In this document: piece after piece, positions 33,693 through 45,258 of the stretch
How positions within the stretch are numbered: position 1 is the first letter of the stretch
Layout of the letters: each line of letters starts with the position of its first letter
Source: Osmia lignaria lignaria
Taxonomy: Eukaryota; Arthropoda; Insecta; Hymenoptera; Megachilidae
NCBI RefSeq assembly: GCF_051020975.1
Contig: NC_135036.1
Location: forward strand, 2,604,001-2,668,000
Reading direction: 5' to 3'
Length of the DNA stretch: 64,000 nucleotides
Made by a program: the position numbers and the translations under genes
The notes under the pieces: generated by a model
What the model saw: the letters and a program-made list of their open reading frames with translations, nothing else
Databases searched by the model: none
Told to the model about the DNA's origin: nothing

Positions 33693-34603
33693 TGTAACGT
33701 GAACGTGTAACGTGTTATGGCGACACTGCCATGGGAATATTTATCGGTAGTCTGTAGTATCGATATGTCTCGAATATCAGACAAGGACCTTTTGTATCGA
33801 AGGTCATAAATTAAGAGCGAAATTCAAACATCATCTGTGCGTACACTTATATAAACAGACAAAGATTATATTGTAAACCCTCGACGTGGGTGATCGAGCT
33901 GATATAAGGCCGGAAATCCAGAGAATGGAATAGTTTCACTTCGAAAATTCCTAAAAGACTAATTTATGATAGACCATAGCCAATTCGTTGTTTTCGACCA
34001 AGTCACGAACGGTCCTTAAAAGTTACGAAGTCTTTTTCGATATCCTGTCTATTCATGCACTCTAAGAGGGTTGTAAATTTACTCAAGAGTTGCTTTGGCA
34101 AGTACAAGGTCTTGTCGTTTCCTAATTTCTCTGGGTCCCACGCTTTCTCGTAGCACATGTGCGCTGCAACGTTCTCGCGTCTTGGCGGAGCGCCTCCACT
34201 TCCACACGCCTGAGGGTGGACCATGGCCAGGAGAAGAGGCCTACGCAGGACGGAGTGGACTCCTCCACCATTGGACGAGGAATGATCCTGAGGGAGGATC
34301 CAGGATCCATCAAGGAAGGGGAATCGGTCGACGACGCGCGAAGATCTCCTCCGCCAAGCGTAGAACGTTCAGAATGATTTTGTCGCTCAATTTACAAAGT
34401 CGTTCTCACGGTGCAAATTAAACGCATTATTAAACCAAAGTTTCACGATTTTAATAAAGAGTTGAACTTATCAATAGTAAATAACGGTTTTGTTAAATTC
34501 ATTTTCGCACCTTGCGAGCAGGATGCTTTAGCGCTCCACGGGTACCTTACCCACGTTCTTTTGCATCTCAAATATCCCTAAATATCCAAGTCCATACGCA
34601 ACA
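33693..34603 (+). mobile_element. Solo LTR, 911 bp, TSD TCAC
   Basis: It starts TGTAACGTGAACGTG and ends CATACGCAACA. TCAC flanks it at 33,689-33,692 and 34,604-34,607. AATAAAG at about 34,456 sets plus orientation. It is inserted in hairpin element H. Confidence 0.88.
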
Positions 34604-34646
34604 TCACTAAATTTCTTGAACAATTGTACTAGATAATATTAATTAC

Positions 34647-34926
34647 TGTTGGTAGCCCTAGTAATTCCGTACAGGGTTGGTAATATTCGAAAAAGAGAGA
34701 GCTATGTGAATAGAGAAGCGTGGTATAAGACACGTGTGAAACCGGAAAGAGAAAAGTAAAAGACAAATTAAAAAAGAAGACTGATCTATTTTATATATAT
34801 CGTAATAACTTTAAGTTATGTACAGTTTATTTCATTTCTTTCGTTTTTCTAAATATAAATATATATTCGTTTAAACCATACGAGGAGTTTTGATTATAAC
34901 CCATAGTCGAACACGTGCAAACAACA
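34647..34926. mobile_element. Solo Copia-like LTR, 280 bp, TSD ATTAC
   Basis: It starts TGTTGGTAGCCC and ends GCAAACAACA, with ATTAC at 34,642-34,646 and 34,927-34,931. Its short length and TGTTG...CAACA ends match Copia-type LTRs. It is distinct from the Copia element next door. Confidence 0.9.
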
Positions 34927-35180
34927 ATTACATGTAGTCCGACAATATATTGTGTCAATTACATTTCTTTTTCTTGGTAATCTCTGGTACTTCACAATTT
35001 TTTGACAAAACACGGCGCACATAACAAAATGTAACACGTTATGCAGCTAACGCGATAAAACTGTAAAAATCGATAGAAATCGATAATTCCACTATTTTTC
35101 CACGCATTTTCATGATCAACCGCTTTTTTTGCTGATAATCACGAGCACTTTCCAATTTTTGAACGAGGAAAAGTGCTTAT

Positions 35181-35433
35181 TGTTGATAAGGTCGGGTTGT
35201 TGAACAAATGTGTTCGGATTTGTAATTTGATAAATGGATTTATTGAACATCTAGAAATACTGCGTAACTGAACTTGTAACAGAACATAACGGTATATGAG
35301 AATAAATTTGAAAGGTAAAACAAAAGAGCGTATTATTTAGAGGTAGAAACATAATAAATCTAATAACTAAGGAAAAAGGCATCACTTAAAGTGAGGAGGT
35401 CATATTTTCAGCAAACCAGCCAATATTACAACA
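35181..35433 (-). repeat. Copia 3' LTR
   Basis: In plus orientation it reads TGTTGATAAGGTCGGG ... CAATATTACAACA. It pairs with 39,380-39,636. A short purine stretch (AATGGGAG on the minus strand) lies just inside and would be the polypurine tract. Confidence 0.93.
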
Positions 35434-35484
35434 CTCCCATTGTTTGCCAAAATATGAAAAGTCTCTCAAAGTCATGACAAAACA

Positions 35485-36889
35485 TTATATATTCAGTCTT
35501 TTTATCTCTTCGTTTATCTTAGCGTCGCATATGTTGCTCCGATGCTGTTGGAATGCCGGACGTGGCAATGGTTTAGTCAGAATGTCTGCAGCCTGCTCGC
35601 TGGTGTTGATGTACTTTAATTCAAATACCTTTTCGACGTATTTTTCTCTTACATAATTGTAACTCATGTCTATGTGTTTTGTTCTTTTGTGGGAAACGGG
35701 ATTTTTGATTAGTTGTATAGCGCCTTGATTGTCAACGTGCATCACTATTTTAACTTCATTCGCATTGTACAAATCTCCAAGAAGTTTACGTAACCACATG
35801 ATTTCTTTTGCTATCTGACATGCTGCCACGTACTCGGCTTCAGTTGTAGACACTGCCACAGAGTCATGGCGCTTAGAATTCCACGATATCACACTGGAGC
35901 CCCATTTGACTAAATATCCAGTTGTAGATCTTCTTGTCTCCAGTTCTCTACCGAAGTCAGCATCGCTATACGCCACCATGAGATCCAGTTTGCACCTCTT
36001 GAACATTAATCCATACTCTTGCGTACCATTTAAATATTTTATTATTCTCTTTACAGCATTCCATTGTATTTTTGTAGGTTTGTCTAGGTATCTACTTGCT
36101 TTATTCACAGCGTAACAGATGTCCGGTCTTGTACATGTAGACAGATACATTAGACTCCCTACTTGATGAATAAAGATTGACTTATTCTCCCTTTGCTCCA
36201 TTTGTATACCCAAAAAGGTTCCAATAGGTGAATGCGTGATCTCAAATTCTTGTTGTAAATCTTTTAACAGATTGATAATGTCTTGCAGATTCTCCGCAGC
36301 GACTAGACCATCATCAATGTGAATGGCTAAAATTAACCTTTTTCTTTTATCTGTACTATAAAATATGCATGGATCTGCACTGGTAGCTTTCAATCTGTGT
36401 TTCTTTAGAAAATATGTAAACTTCTTGTTCCAACATCTCGATGACTGTTTTAATCCATATAAGCTTTTAATTAGCTTGCACACTTTATCGGTGCTATTAG
36501 AGAAACCTTCTGGCTGATTCATATATATGACCTCTTCTAGGTCGCCATTGAGGAATGCCATCAAACTGCCTTAGGATTAATCCCTCACTGGCTGCTATAG
36601 TCAATAATAATCTATTGGAACTCATTCTTACCACTGGGCTAAATGTTTCTTAATAATCAATTCCTGGTTTTTGTTTAAAACCCTTCGCAACCAACCTTGC
36701 CTTGTATCTGAGTATGTATCCATTTGCATCTCTTTTAATCTTGTAGACCCAACGGTTCTCAATCACTGGTTCTCTTTCTGGTTTGTTTACTAGTTGCCAG
36801 ATTTGGTTTTTATTTAAGGCTTCGGTTTCTTCTTCCATCGTTGCCTCCCATTGATTCAGTGTAGTGAAGTGGTTCTCCTTTTTCGACAA
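35485..36889 (-). pseudogene. Copia reverse transcriptase and RNase H
   Basis: It begins in one frame (36,889-36,650: KKNQIWQLV-type start, YKARLVAKGF) and shifts twice before the main frame 36,564-35,485. Motifs are FLNGDLEEVIYMNQPEGF, SLYGLKQSSRCWNKKF and IHIDDGLVAA (the YVDD box as HIDD). Then FLGIQ...SIFIHQ runs straight into VGSLMYLSTCTRPD; relatives have about 60 residues between these, so there is an in-frame deletion. RNase H follows: YSDADF, TTEAEY and DNQGAI. Confidence 0.92.
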
Positions 36890-37308
36890 TAAACGTGTCC
36901 TCGATGTTCACGTAATCTTCATGCCAGCCAGGCCTTTTTAGTAGGCTTCTATCCCTTAGGTTTCTTCCAGGTAGGTTGCTCTCTTCTTCTTGCAGGTCTC
37001 TCTCGGCATCTTCTTCATGCGGTTGCTCCTCAGGTAAGTTTTCTATCAAATCATTTTCGAGTTCACCTGGTTCTTCTTCGGGCTCAGTCACATCCGCATC
37101 ATTTCTTTCTTCTTGTTAGCGGAAGATCTAGTAAAATAGAGTCCCTAGTTTCAAGCTTGTCTATAGGTTTAGCTATTCCACTAAAGATCACATTTGGTAC
37201 TATTTTAACCGTGCCTTCATCTGGAAACCATACTCTATAGCGTTTTGAAAGCTCTTCATAACCAAAAAAGCGACCTTCTTTGGAATTGCCATCTAACTTT
37301 TGTCTATG

Positions 37309-38400
37309 CTACTTTGGTATATGAGCAAAGACAATTTCGCCAAAAATGTGTAAATCTTTCACTTGTCGTTCTTTACCACACCATAACTCATATCGTGTTA
37401 GGCCTTTTACAGAGCTTGTGCCTGTACGATTCAATACATATACTACTGTATTTACTGCTTCAACCCAAAACTTTTTCTCAAAACCCACTGAGTGCAGGAC
37501 AGTTCGAGCTGCTTCCACCACTGTCCTGTCCTCTCTCTCCGCTGAACCGTTTTGCTCAGGGCAGTAGGCCACTGTCCTTTGATGTTGAATACCGTACTGA
37601 CACAGTAAATCTCCTACTTTCTGGTTTGCGAATTCTAATCCATTATCTGTCCTGAGATACTTGATTCCCCTTGGGCAATGTTTTTCCGTTTTCTTTATAA
37701 AATCTTCTAAACAGTTATATACATCTGATTTGCCCACTAAAAAATATATATGTCGATAGTGAGAGTAATCATGTTTGAGCAATAAGAAATACTTATACCC
37801 TCTCATGGACTTTACGTGGATGGGGCCGCATACATCTGCATGAATTATTTCTCCAATGTATTTTGTTCTAGTCTCACCTTCTGGAAATGGTAGCCCGTGG
37901 CTTTTACCTATGGTACAGGCTCTACAGAAAGGTTCACCCACATCCCTGACCTTGATATTGTTATATTTCAAAACTTCTTTAGTCCTTGCAAAACTCTGGT
38001 GAGCGAGCTTCTGATGCCAGCTTTCCAATGAATCTGCGTCAGCCATCGCAGCTGTTGTGGTGGCTGTGTATCTTTTATCTGAGTAAGACTTCAACCCTTT
38101 ATCCAGAGCGGCTCCAGAAGAAAACAAATTATATTTCAGCTTTGGTACATATAATACATTTGATAAATGGCTTTCTTTCCATCCTTCCCCATTATAAGCG
38201 AGAATATTAATGTCACCTCGACCGTAGGCTCTCAAGTGCGTGCCATCTCCAAGTCGAACCCAAACTTGTTCTTTTAATGATTCATAGGATACGTACCATT
38301 CGCTCTTGTGTGTCATATGTTGTGTTGCGCCATAATCAAGGTACCAATGATTCCCAACTTCATTCTTTTTCTGCATGGAGATCAGGGCTTTACTCAACAA
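37309..38400 (-). pseudogene. Copia protease and integrase
   Basis: 363 codons. WYLDYGATQHMT is the aspartic protease active site with Ser changed to Tyr (DSG to DYG). WHQKLAH...CRACTIGKSH is the HHCC zinc module (GAG-pre-integrase). The catalytic core shows HADVCGP, RTDNG and NGSAERE, so the D, D and E are all present. The frame ends shortly after FGEIVFAHIPK; the C-terminal integrase part continues in other frames to about 36,800 (acidic stretch 37,091-36,810). Confidence 0.92.
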
Positions 38401-39227
38401 CGCATCACCATGAGGGGTTCCACTCGCTTGACTATTATGGTTTCCTGTTTTATTCTTGTTTTCTGTTTTGTTCCTATAGCAATCTTTTGCCCAATGTCCA
38501 GGCTTATTGCAAACGTTGTACCTTCCAGGCTTCCATGAATTTTGACTGCTGTTTTGACCTCTGCCTTGATGACGACCTCTTGCTCTATTATTACTATTTG
38601 TCCTTCCCTCTGCTTTTCTCTTAATTCTTCAATGCTCAGCCTAGCAATAAGATTTGTTTTCGTACGCTCTGTTTCTGAAGTCGACTCCCAAGCACTTACA
38701 AAATGGCTATAGCTAGAAGGCAGAGTTAGTAGGATTTTTGTGATTATCGTCTTATCAGAAATTGTCTCACCTGCTGCTTGCAGCTTGAAGGCCAGATTTT
38801 CTATCTTGGCAATGTGAGTAGCCATATCATCTGACGACTCTTTACTCATGGTAAACCATTTTTGTTGAAGGATGTGCACTGATATTTCAGACTTTTGTTC
38901 ATAGATATCCTCAAGTTTTGTCCACATCTCCTTAGCATTATGACAGTTTATAATGTGTAACATGGATTGCTTTGAAATAGTAGTGACGATCACCTTTTAT
39001 GCCGTTGTGTCTGCCTTGTGCCATTCTGCACACAATCTATCGTGCTCCTTTTTCTCTGTTTCTGTGACTCCTGCTGTTAACGCTGCCGGGAGAACTTTTG
39101 TTCCTTGAACAATCTCCCAAGCTCGTTGGGCTTTCAGTATAACACTTACTTGGAACTTCCATATATTCCAATTTTCTGAATTCTGTAGTCGTTTCACAGA
39201 CAGCAACTCTCTATCTCCTACTTCCAT
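38394..39227 (-). pseudogene. Copia gag
   Basis: It starts MEVGDRELLSVKRLQNSENW at 39,227. A TAA at about 38,997 breaks it after 76 codons; the same frame goes on through the UBN2-type Gag core (SAWESTSETERTK...). Near 38,610 the correct frame shifts to one carrying an Arg/Gly/Gln-rich linker and the zinc knuckle NKPGHWAKDC. In the knuckle the first cysteine appears as Tyr, so metal binding is doubtful. The role is capsid and RNA packaging. Confidence 0.88.
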
Positions 39228-39365
39228 TGTGTTTCTTGGCTGCGAGGATATCTTTTCACTATTGCACTTTTGGCGGGAATAACCGCTCTTGCACTGAACA
39301 CGTGTTGTTAAAAAGGTTTATTAAAATACTTGATCTTTACGAAAAATACACACCTAACCGCGCCT

Positions 39366-39379
39366 CTGGGCCCATGACC
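39366..39379 (-). other. Copia primer-binding site, half initiator-Met tRNA type
   Basis: Directly after the 5' LTR the minus strand reads GGTCATGGGCCCAG. It is complementary, at 13 of 14 positions, to the anticodon-arm region (CTGGGCCCATAACC) of insect initiator tRNA-Met and not to its 3' end. Drosophila copia is known to use such a cleaved tRNA half. Confidence 0.8.
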
Positions 39380-39636
39380 TGTTAATGAGGCCGGGTCGTT
39401 GAACAAATGTGCTCGGATGTGTAATTTGATAAATGGATTTATTGAACATCTAGAAATACTGCGTAACTGAATTTGTAACAGAACATAACGGTATATGAGA
39501 ATAAATTTGAAAGGTAAAACAAAAGAGCGTATTATTTAGAGGTAGGAACATAATAAATCTAATAACTAAGGAAAAAGGTTGGCATCACTTAAAGTGAGGA
39601 GGTCATATTTACAGCAAACCCGCCAATATTACAACA
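39380..39636 (-). repeat. Copia 5' LTR
   Basis: In plus orientation it reads TGTTAATGAGGCCGGG ... CAATATTACAACA, 257 bp against 253 bp in the other LTR. Confidence 0.93.
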
Positions 39637-39753
39637 CTTATCATGAAAAATAAGTTGTTCTAAATATGACGCAATAAAATAGTAAAAATTAAAAAATTTA
39701 ATAATTCCGCTATTTCTCCATATATTTTCATGATTGATGTCTCTTTTCTCCGG

Positions 39754-40852
39754 TGTAACGGGGCGGTCTGGTCGGTGCGCACGGCGTTGCGCACCGCGGT
39801 CAGTTCCCCCGTGCCAGGGTTCGCTGGGGAACAGGTTCGTGGAATAACGAGGCGGTGTTAGTAGCAAAAATATAAACGTTTATTCAATTAACGTGGCCTA
39901 CAGGGGTGGTAGAGGTGGTGGGCCGCCGGCTGCGGCCCCTGGAGATGCCGGAGGTGGTGGTGGCGATATATCCTGCCGGGCTCGCTACAACAGAAGAAGC
40001 TATCGGTGAGCGGGCGATGGAGCCGTGTCGCACTTAAGTCTAGGTGTACATGACTTACAGCCTACGGCGGAACCCGGTCCGTTACAGAAGTCACGCGGTC
40101 TTAATCTAGCGCGGTTCGTAGCTGTCGCTACGCGGTCTTACTGGCTAACGGCGCAGAATCGGAGCGCGGAGTGACGGCGCTGAGCGGAGCGCGAACGCGA
40201 ACGAGAGAGAGACGCGGTGTTACGGCGCACGCGTGAGACGCGGAGTCGCTGGATATCGGGAGAAGGGATGGCCCCTCGGGCCGTCGGTCTTTATTCAATG
40301 TTCGCGCTGCGGTGTTTCGCGCTGCGGTCGAGTCGCTGTCCGCTTGCCTGACGCGGCTGTCTTCTCGTACACCGTGGTCAAACCTAGCAGTGAACGAGTC
40401 GACGACCAATCCTGGCTCGCCCTGGGTCTAGCCTCGGGACGAGACGGAATCGATTGCCATAGGCCGGATGCGGTGCCGTGTAAGCTAGCGTTCGTAGCCC
40501 CGCAGTCAGACCGGCGGATGTTACGGACGCGCACTAGCTTGGTCATCCTGGGACAAACCTCGGGGCTGACGAAGCTAGGCGCCTACGGCTGCTGGACCGG
40601 TTGGGAGCTGCCAGCCCGTGACGTACGTCACGATCCGACGGCCGGTGAGCTCTTCGCCTGGACAAACCGCGACGTCGAGCCTGCCGGTGCTCCGGTCCGA
40701 CCTCCTAGGAGGTCTGCTCGGGGCCGAGGCCCCGAGGCAACTCATCGATCCACGCGTCGATCGATCCTACTTATAGTCTCGCTCGCGGGAGTGGGGAGGC
40801 TGCCGCGGTGGGGGCCCGCGATGCGCGACGCCGATCCGCGGCTGTCGTCGCA
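39754..40852 (-). mobile_element. Complete solo LTR, 1,099 bp, TSD CCGG
   Basis: It is the same family as 28,606-29,664 in opposite orientation: TGTAACGGGGCGG at 39,754 and GCTGTCGTCGCA at 40,852. CCGG flanks it at 39,750-39,753 and 40,853-40,856. The complement carries TATAAGTAGGATCGATCGA (about 40,760) and AATAAA (about 39,880). It sits near the centre of hairpin element H. The 280-codon frame across it (40,233-41,075) is not a gene. Confidence 0.93.
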
Positions 40853-41640
40853 CCGGAAATCGCAATACTTTTCAGTTTCTAAACGACGGAAGGGGCGTAT
40901 CATGAAAAATAAGTTGTTACGTAAACGGCGAAATAAAATTGTAAAAAGCATGCATTTCCATAATCGATCATTCTTTTTACTGGAAATTGCGAATTATTTG
41001 CAATTTTTTAACGACAGGAGGTGCTCATCGTGGAAGGTAACCGCGATTGCTAGTAATAAGAATGGTCGATCATGAAAATACATGGAAAAATAGTGGAATT
41101 ATTGATTTTTTCGATTTTTTACTATTTTATTGCGTCGTATTTAGAACAACTTATTTTTCATGACAAGTACCTTCTCTCGTTGAAAAATTGGAAAGTACTC
41201 GTGATTTTCGGCAAAAATGGGGTTGTTCATGAAAATGCATGGAAAAATAGTGGAATTATCGATTTCTATCGATTTCTACAGTTTTATCGCGTTAGCTGCA
41301 TAACATGTTACATTTTGTCATGTGCTCCGTGTTTCGCCAAAAAATTGTAAAGTACCAGTCACACAATATATTGTCGGACTACATGTAATTAATATTATCT
41401 AGTACAATTGTTCAAGTAATTTAGTGAATTCCGTATTCTGAGATATTAGGTTATATTTGCCTATGGTGATATGAAACTAATTCACAGTAATTGAATATCC
41501 TTTTCTATCTTTTCTCCATAAGTCTTCTTTGAACAATATTGTTTCTAAATGTTTTAATATTTTTTCTAATTGCTCTGAACAATAAAATATTTCAAGTGTA
41601 TTTGGATGAGATAAGTTTGAGATTTAAACACAAGTGAAAC

Positions 41641-42476
41641 AAATCTAATTTTTGACAAAAATAATCCGACTTCGGAATGCACTAAAAAGTGTAAAGTAAT
41701 TTCTATTTTATTTATACCAATATTCCATAGCTATTAATAATATCTACTTAATCGTTAAATAGGATAACAAATAAATTTCAAAGTTTTCGGAGGCGGCACA
41801 AAATTAAAAATACCCGAATATACAATGCTGCCAATAACGATTTGATTGCGGTATTGCAAACTTGGTAATTAATAAGTCGTAAGAAAAAAAATTTGAAAGG
41901 TTATAGATACGGCGGAAAACATTTGTAATTCTAACGATCGTAGCAGAAGTAGGTAGCAGTTTTGATGTACATGTATACTGCAATTCACGAGAGACCACAC
42001 AACTCGCGCAGCTCACTTGGTCTAGGGACATTTTTAATAACGTGTGTGATTCCCCTCCACAGTTTGCTTTTACTTTGCGATCATATAAATGGTGGACAGA
42101 AATATATGGCGTACGATAACTGATAACCGATGATGATATGATGTGATACACGATACAATGAAATTCCTATTATTTTTCAAAGAAAAAATTATATCACACA
42201 CGTTATTAAAAATGTCCCCAGACCTACTGAGCTGCGCGAGTTAAGTATGATCTCTCGTGAACTGCAGTATACTTAATCCGCAATGGGTATGTTGATTCCC
42301 GTTGAATATTGTTTTCTTGAAATTATCAAATGGATCATTAGCCATAGGTTGTCGACGCCTGAACTAGGATCTTCCTAGTAGAAGAAAAGTTTTTAATTTT
42401 GCGCCGCCTGCAAAAACTTTGAAATATATTTGATATCCTATTTAACGAATAAGTAGACATTATTAATAGCTACTGT
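41641..42476. mobile_element. Hairpin TIR element F, copy 2, right end truncated
   Basis: The left end is ATTTTTGACAAAAATAATCCGACTTCGGAATGCACTAAAAAG-like; the right arm ends at ...ATTAATAGCTAC where another repeat begins. It lacks the 613-bp insertion of copy 1, so it records the empty site (GATTTGATTGCGGTATTGCAAAC, about 41,841). Confidence 0.83.
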
Positions 42477-42954
42477 GGCCATTCCACGCAAAGTGATCAC
42501 ACTTTTTCCCGCATGGTCTTGGATTTTTGTTAAATTTTGTAGGCTTGTAGACCCCAATGTACGAACAAAAAATCGATGCTTCGTTCCTCGATATTGTTTA
42601 AACTTTCCGAGTTATAAGGACTGAAAATTTAGGGTCACTTTTTTTTCAAAAAATCATAACTCGGAAAGTATTATAGATATCGACATGCATGAACCGGCAT
42701 TTTATAGGTAAAACTTCAAAGTTTAATAAAAAAATTACTACATGTGTCAACGCAATCTTCAAATTGTTGTAAATAATGTTTATAATTTTCAAACTTGAAA
42801 ATAACCCCAAGGGGGAGCACGAATCGGTCTGAAATTTTTTCCGTAAAATCTTTAAAGAGTTTCCTAAATACTCTGAAAATTTCATGATGCAACACGCAGA
42901 ATTGCCGGAGTTATAAAATTTTATTGCTGCGTATGACCTGATTTTACAGGTTTT
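42477..42954. other. Unclassified repeat-like DNA
   Basis: It starts TGTGGCCATTCCACGCAAAG where element F is cut. CGGAAAGTATTATAG and ACTTTCCGAGTTATAAGG are internal inverted pieces, suggesting a small foldback element. It ends where the envelope remnant begins. Confidence 0.4.
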
Positions 42955-44431
42955 TACAGGTTTATCTGGTATTAATATATAAACATTTGGTTGTTCAAGA
43001 GGTATAAATGTAGCGTCTATAATTTTGAATACGGAGAATGGGCATGTGTTAATTTTGTTTTTGTTGTTAACTAATTTACTATGCGTGGGTTAATTAAGTT
43101 TACAAAGATGAACTAAAGGTGTCCTTTTACAGAATTTTTGAATATATCTATAGTCAGTAGCAATATATTGTTCTTGCGTAGTAAATATAACTTCATGTTC
43201 GATTACTGGAGCCACAAAAATTTTGTCTCTCTTTGAGGGAATTGGATAAATGTTAGTGACCTTCCACTCTGTATCGTCCAAAAGAGGAGCTATTATTGTA
43301 TATACAATTTTTCCATTGTTGATCCAAAGTTTTAAATTACTAATATCAAGTAGCGTTTGAAAATTTTCGAGAGTTGGTTGAATATGATAATAAAGAAACA
43401 GTTGTGGCTTTACAACCTGTGGATTAATTATTCCTTGTTTACCTAGTTTAATCGTGTTGATTAGTTCATCGAGATTTACATGTAATTCGGAAAGGGCAAA
43501 TTCTGTGTGTATAATTAAAGAGCTGATGATTTCTTCGTTTTGTACATTGTCTTGAAGTTCGTCAAGTTTTATTTGAATTTGATGGATGGATTGAATATGA
43601 GAATCGTCTAATACTTGTTTAATAAGGGCTGATTGATTAGAAACGATGATTTTTAATTTGTTATTCGAGTCAAATAGTTTGTCCATGTTTTCGTTAATTA
43701 TCGTTAAATCGTTTTCATCTAGAGTACTGTTGCCGATATTTCACTAGACAACGAATAATTGGCGGTCTCTTTTTCTCGATTAACTCCGCGTATTTCCACC
43801 GCTAGGTATGGGAGTAAAAGCAAGGAGGAACACTTCACTTGAACAGAAACTTTATTCTTTTTAAACACCGTGGTGTTACAGGTAAACTTTAGTGTTATCC
43901 CGTAGGAATCCAAAGGTGTTCTGCTCTGAGCGGTTGCTCCCGGATATATTCCAATTCGCGAAAGATAGGGAGAGGTGATCGTATGATCCGGGTCGACCAA
44001 TAAGGAACGAAATTTAAACGCAATTAGGCCCACCTGTCGAGAGTTCACGAAGTGAAATATAAATAATATTAGGCACTTACCGGTGCCTAATAATAGCCTG
44101 CAATGCGCATAAAAACTGTCTCAACTCTCAGAGGCCGAAACAAGTACCGAAAAGAGATTTAGATATTGAACCAACTATATTTAATAAACCTCGTCTATGA
44201 ATAATTCTTAACGTTAATTTCAATTGAGCAATCATTTTTTGTAGTGTTACGAGTTCGTTTACTTAGTTTTGAATTTCTGTTTTGTACGTACATTTATTAC
44301 AATGTTTTGATAGACCTTTTAACGATTCTGCAATAACTTCGGGTAGTTTTAGTAGGTAGTGTGGATTGATAATAATAGATATAGATACTTGATTAGTGTG
44401 TAAGTAACAATTGTCGATGTGTTCTAAAAAT
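42955..44431 (-). pseudogene. F-type envelope gene of an endogenous errantivirus-like element, broken
   Basis: Minus strand. The segment 44,431-44,148 carries the end of the surface part, a stop at about 44,263, and a dibasic cleavage motif (RRG) followed by a hydrophobic Gly/Leu/Ile stretch like a fusion peptide. A solo LTR (43,728-44,142) interrupts it. The segment from about 43,722 to about 42,955 carries the transmembrane-part ectodomain: heptad-like helices, the LDELINTIKLGKQG region typical of the baculovirus-F/gypsy Env family, and Cys-containing segments; a stop at 43,090 ends its long frame. The N-terminus is cut by a second LTR at 44,432. No membrane anchor is found. The function was membrane fusion; this copy is not functional. 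No gag or pol of the same element lies next to it. Confidence 0.75.
43728..44142 (-). mobile_element. Solo LTR, 415 bp, TSD AGTAC, inside the envelope gene
   Basis: In plus orientation it is TGTTGCCGATATTTC ... GAGGCCGAAACA, flanked by AGTAC at 43,723-43,727 and 44,143-44,147. On the minus strand AATAAAG (about 43,850) marks its polyadenylation site. The envelope frame stops at one flank and resumes at the other. Its own family is not placed; a 5-bp duplication fits several LTR groups. Confidence 0.92.
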
Positions 44432-45258
44432 TGTAAGGAGATATATATAGAGGGCACGAACCCGCGAGCCCCTGCGGGCCCGCAACCGCACCACCACCAG
44501 CTCGCGCCTGGTACGAACACCGTCGTCAGGTGGCGACCACGCGTTCGCGAACCCGCGAGGCAAACGGCGTCGCGGGAGATTATATACCGCGACGCGAGCC
44601 GAGTAAACCCAGATCTGCTCTCCGAGCGTACCCCACGAGTACGACATAGCGAGACTGATCCGTATTTTTGGAACTATCTTACACTCTCCTCCAGCAGTGT
44701 TCGGCGTCGAGACGCGTTTGCGACCGCCGCCGAAAGCACCACTGTTCCGCTAGCTACTGCTGGGGGCACCCCAGGCGGCTTCCCGCCGGATGGGACCACA
44801 CGCTAGTCGGGCGTCCACCGGATCAACGGTCGGGACGGACAAGACCGCGTATCGCGACCGTCCGCCCCAGATGCGACGTCCGACTCCGTAACCCGAAATT
44901 CCCATTACCTCCGCCGACTTAAACCGTAGTCGTGCCGGACCGCCGCACGGTTCCGTGACCGCGCCAGACCGAACCGCTGAAACGTCGGACCGCGCCGCGC
45001 CGCATCCGTTAGCCGCTAAGCCGTAGTTATAAGCTGTAGTTATAAGCCGTAGTTATAAGCCGTAGTTATAAGCCGTAGTTATAAGCTGTTAGTTTGTAGG
45101 GACGCCTAGGGCCGTAGGGTAAGTGCGCTGTACATATATACTTAGATAATAAAGACTGTCTTATACCCACGTATACACTCGTATTCACTTTACTCATTCT
45201 CGAGACCCCCCGGCCAACCGACTGAGTCGGCATACACTGGCAGGACGAAACCGTCACA
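44432..45258 (+). mobile_element. Solo LTR, 827 bp, TSD AAAT
   Basis: It starts TGTAAGGAGATATATA and ends CGAAACCGTCACA. AAAT flanks it at 44,428-44,431 and 45,259-45,262. It is the same family as the LTR at 8701-9396. It contains five near-identical copies of GCCGTAGTTATAA(GC) at about 45,019-45,085 and AATAAAG at about 45,148. It breaks the 5' end of the envelope gene. Confidence 0.93.
45019..45088 (+). repeat. 14-bp tandem repeat in the LTR
   Basis: (A)GC(C/T)GTAGTTATA unit, five copies with a 14-bp period, just upstream of the LTR polyadenylation signal. Confidence 0.85.

Larger units (their letters stand above)
35181..39636 (-). mobile_element. Copia (Ty1-type) retrotransposon, both LTRs, decayed
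   Basis: LTRs lie at 35,181-35,433 and 39,380-39,636, and CTTAT target duplications at 35,176-35,180 and 39,637-39,641. The domain order on the minus strand is gag, protease, integrase, RT, RNase H: integrase comes before RT, which defines Copia. Coding is broken by a stop in gag, several frameshifts and an in-frame loss in the RT. The LTRs differ at several positions and by a few-base indel, so the insertion is old on this scale. Confidence 0.97.
33467..41640. mobile_element. Hairpin element H hosting four nested LTR insertions
   Basis: After removal of the four insertions, the left parts (33,467-33,692, 34,608-34,646, 34,932-35,180, 39,642-39,749) are the complement of 40,857-41,640. Examples are CACTTGTGTTT/AAACACAAGTG at the ends, GAACAATTGTACTAGATAAT at 34,618 and its complement at 41,391, and ACATGTAGTCCGACAATATATTG at 34,930 and its complement. 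The empty element would be about 1.4 kb. No coding sequence of its own is visible. Confidence 0.85.

Noticed and set aside
34003..34224. 73-codon minus-strand frame
   Set aside because: It lies wholly inside the solo LTR 33,693-34,603 and opposes its transcription.
40233..41075. 280-codon plus-strand frame
   Set aside because: It runs through the solo LTR at 39,754-40,852 into hairpin DNA; it is not conserved as a frame in the other LTR copies.
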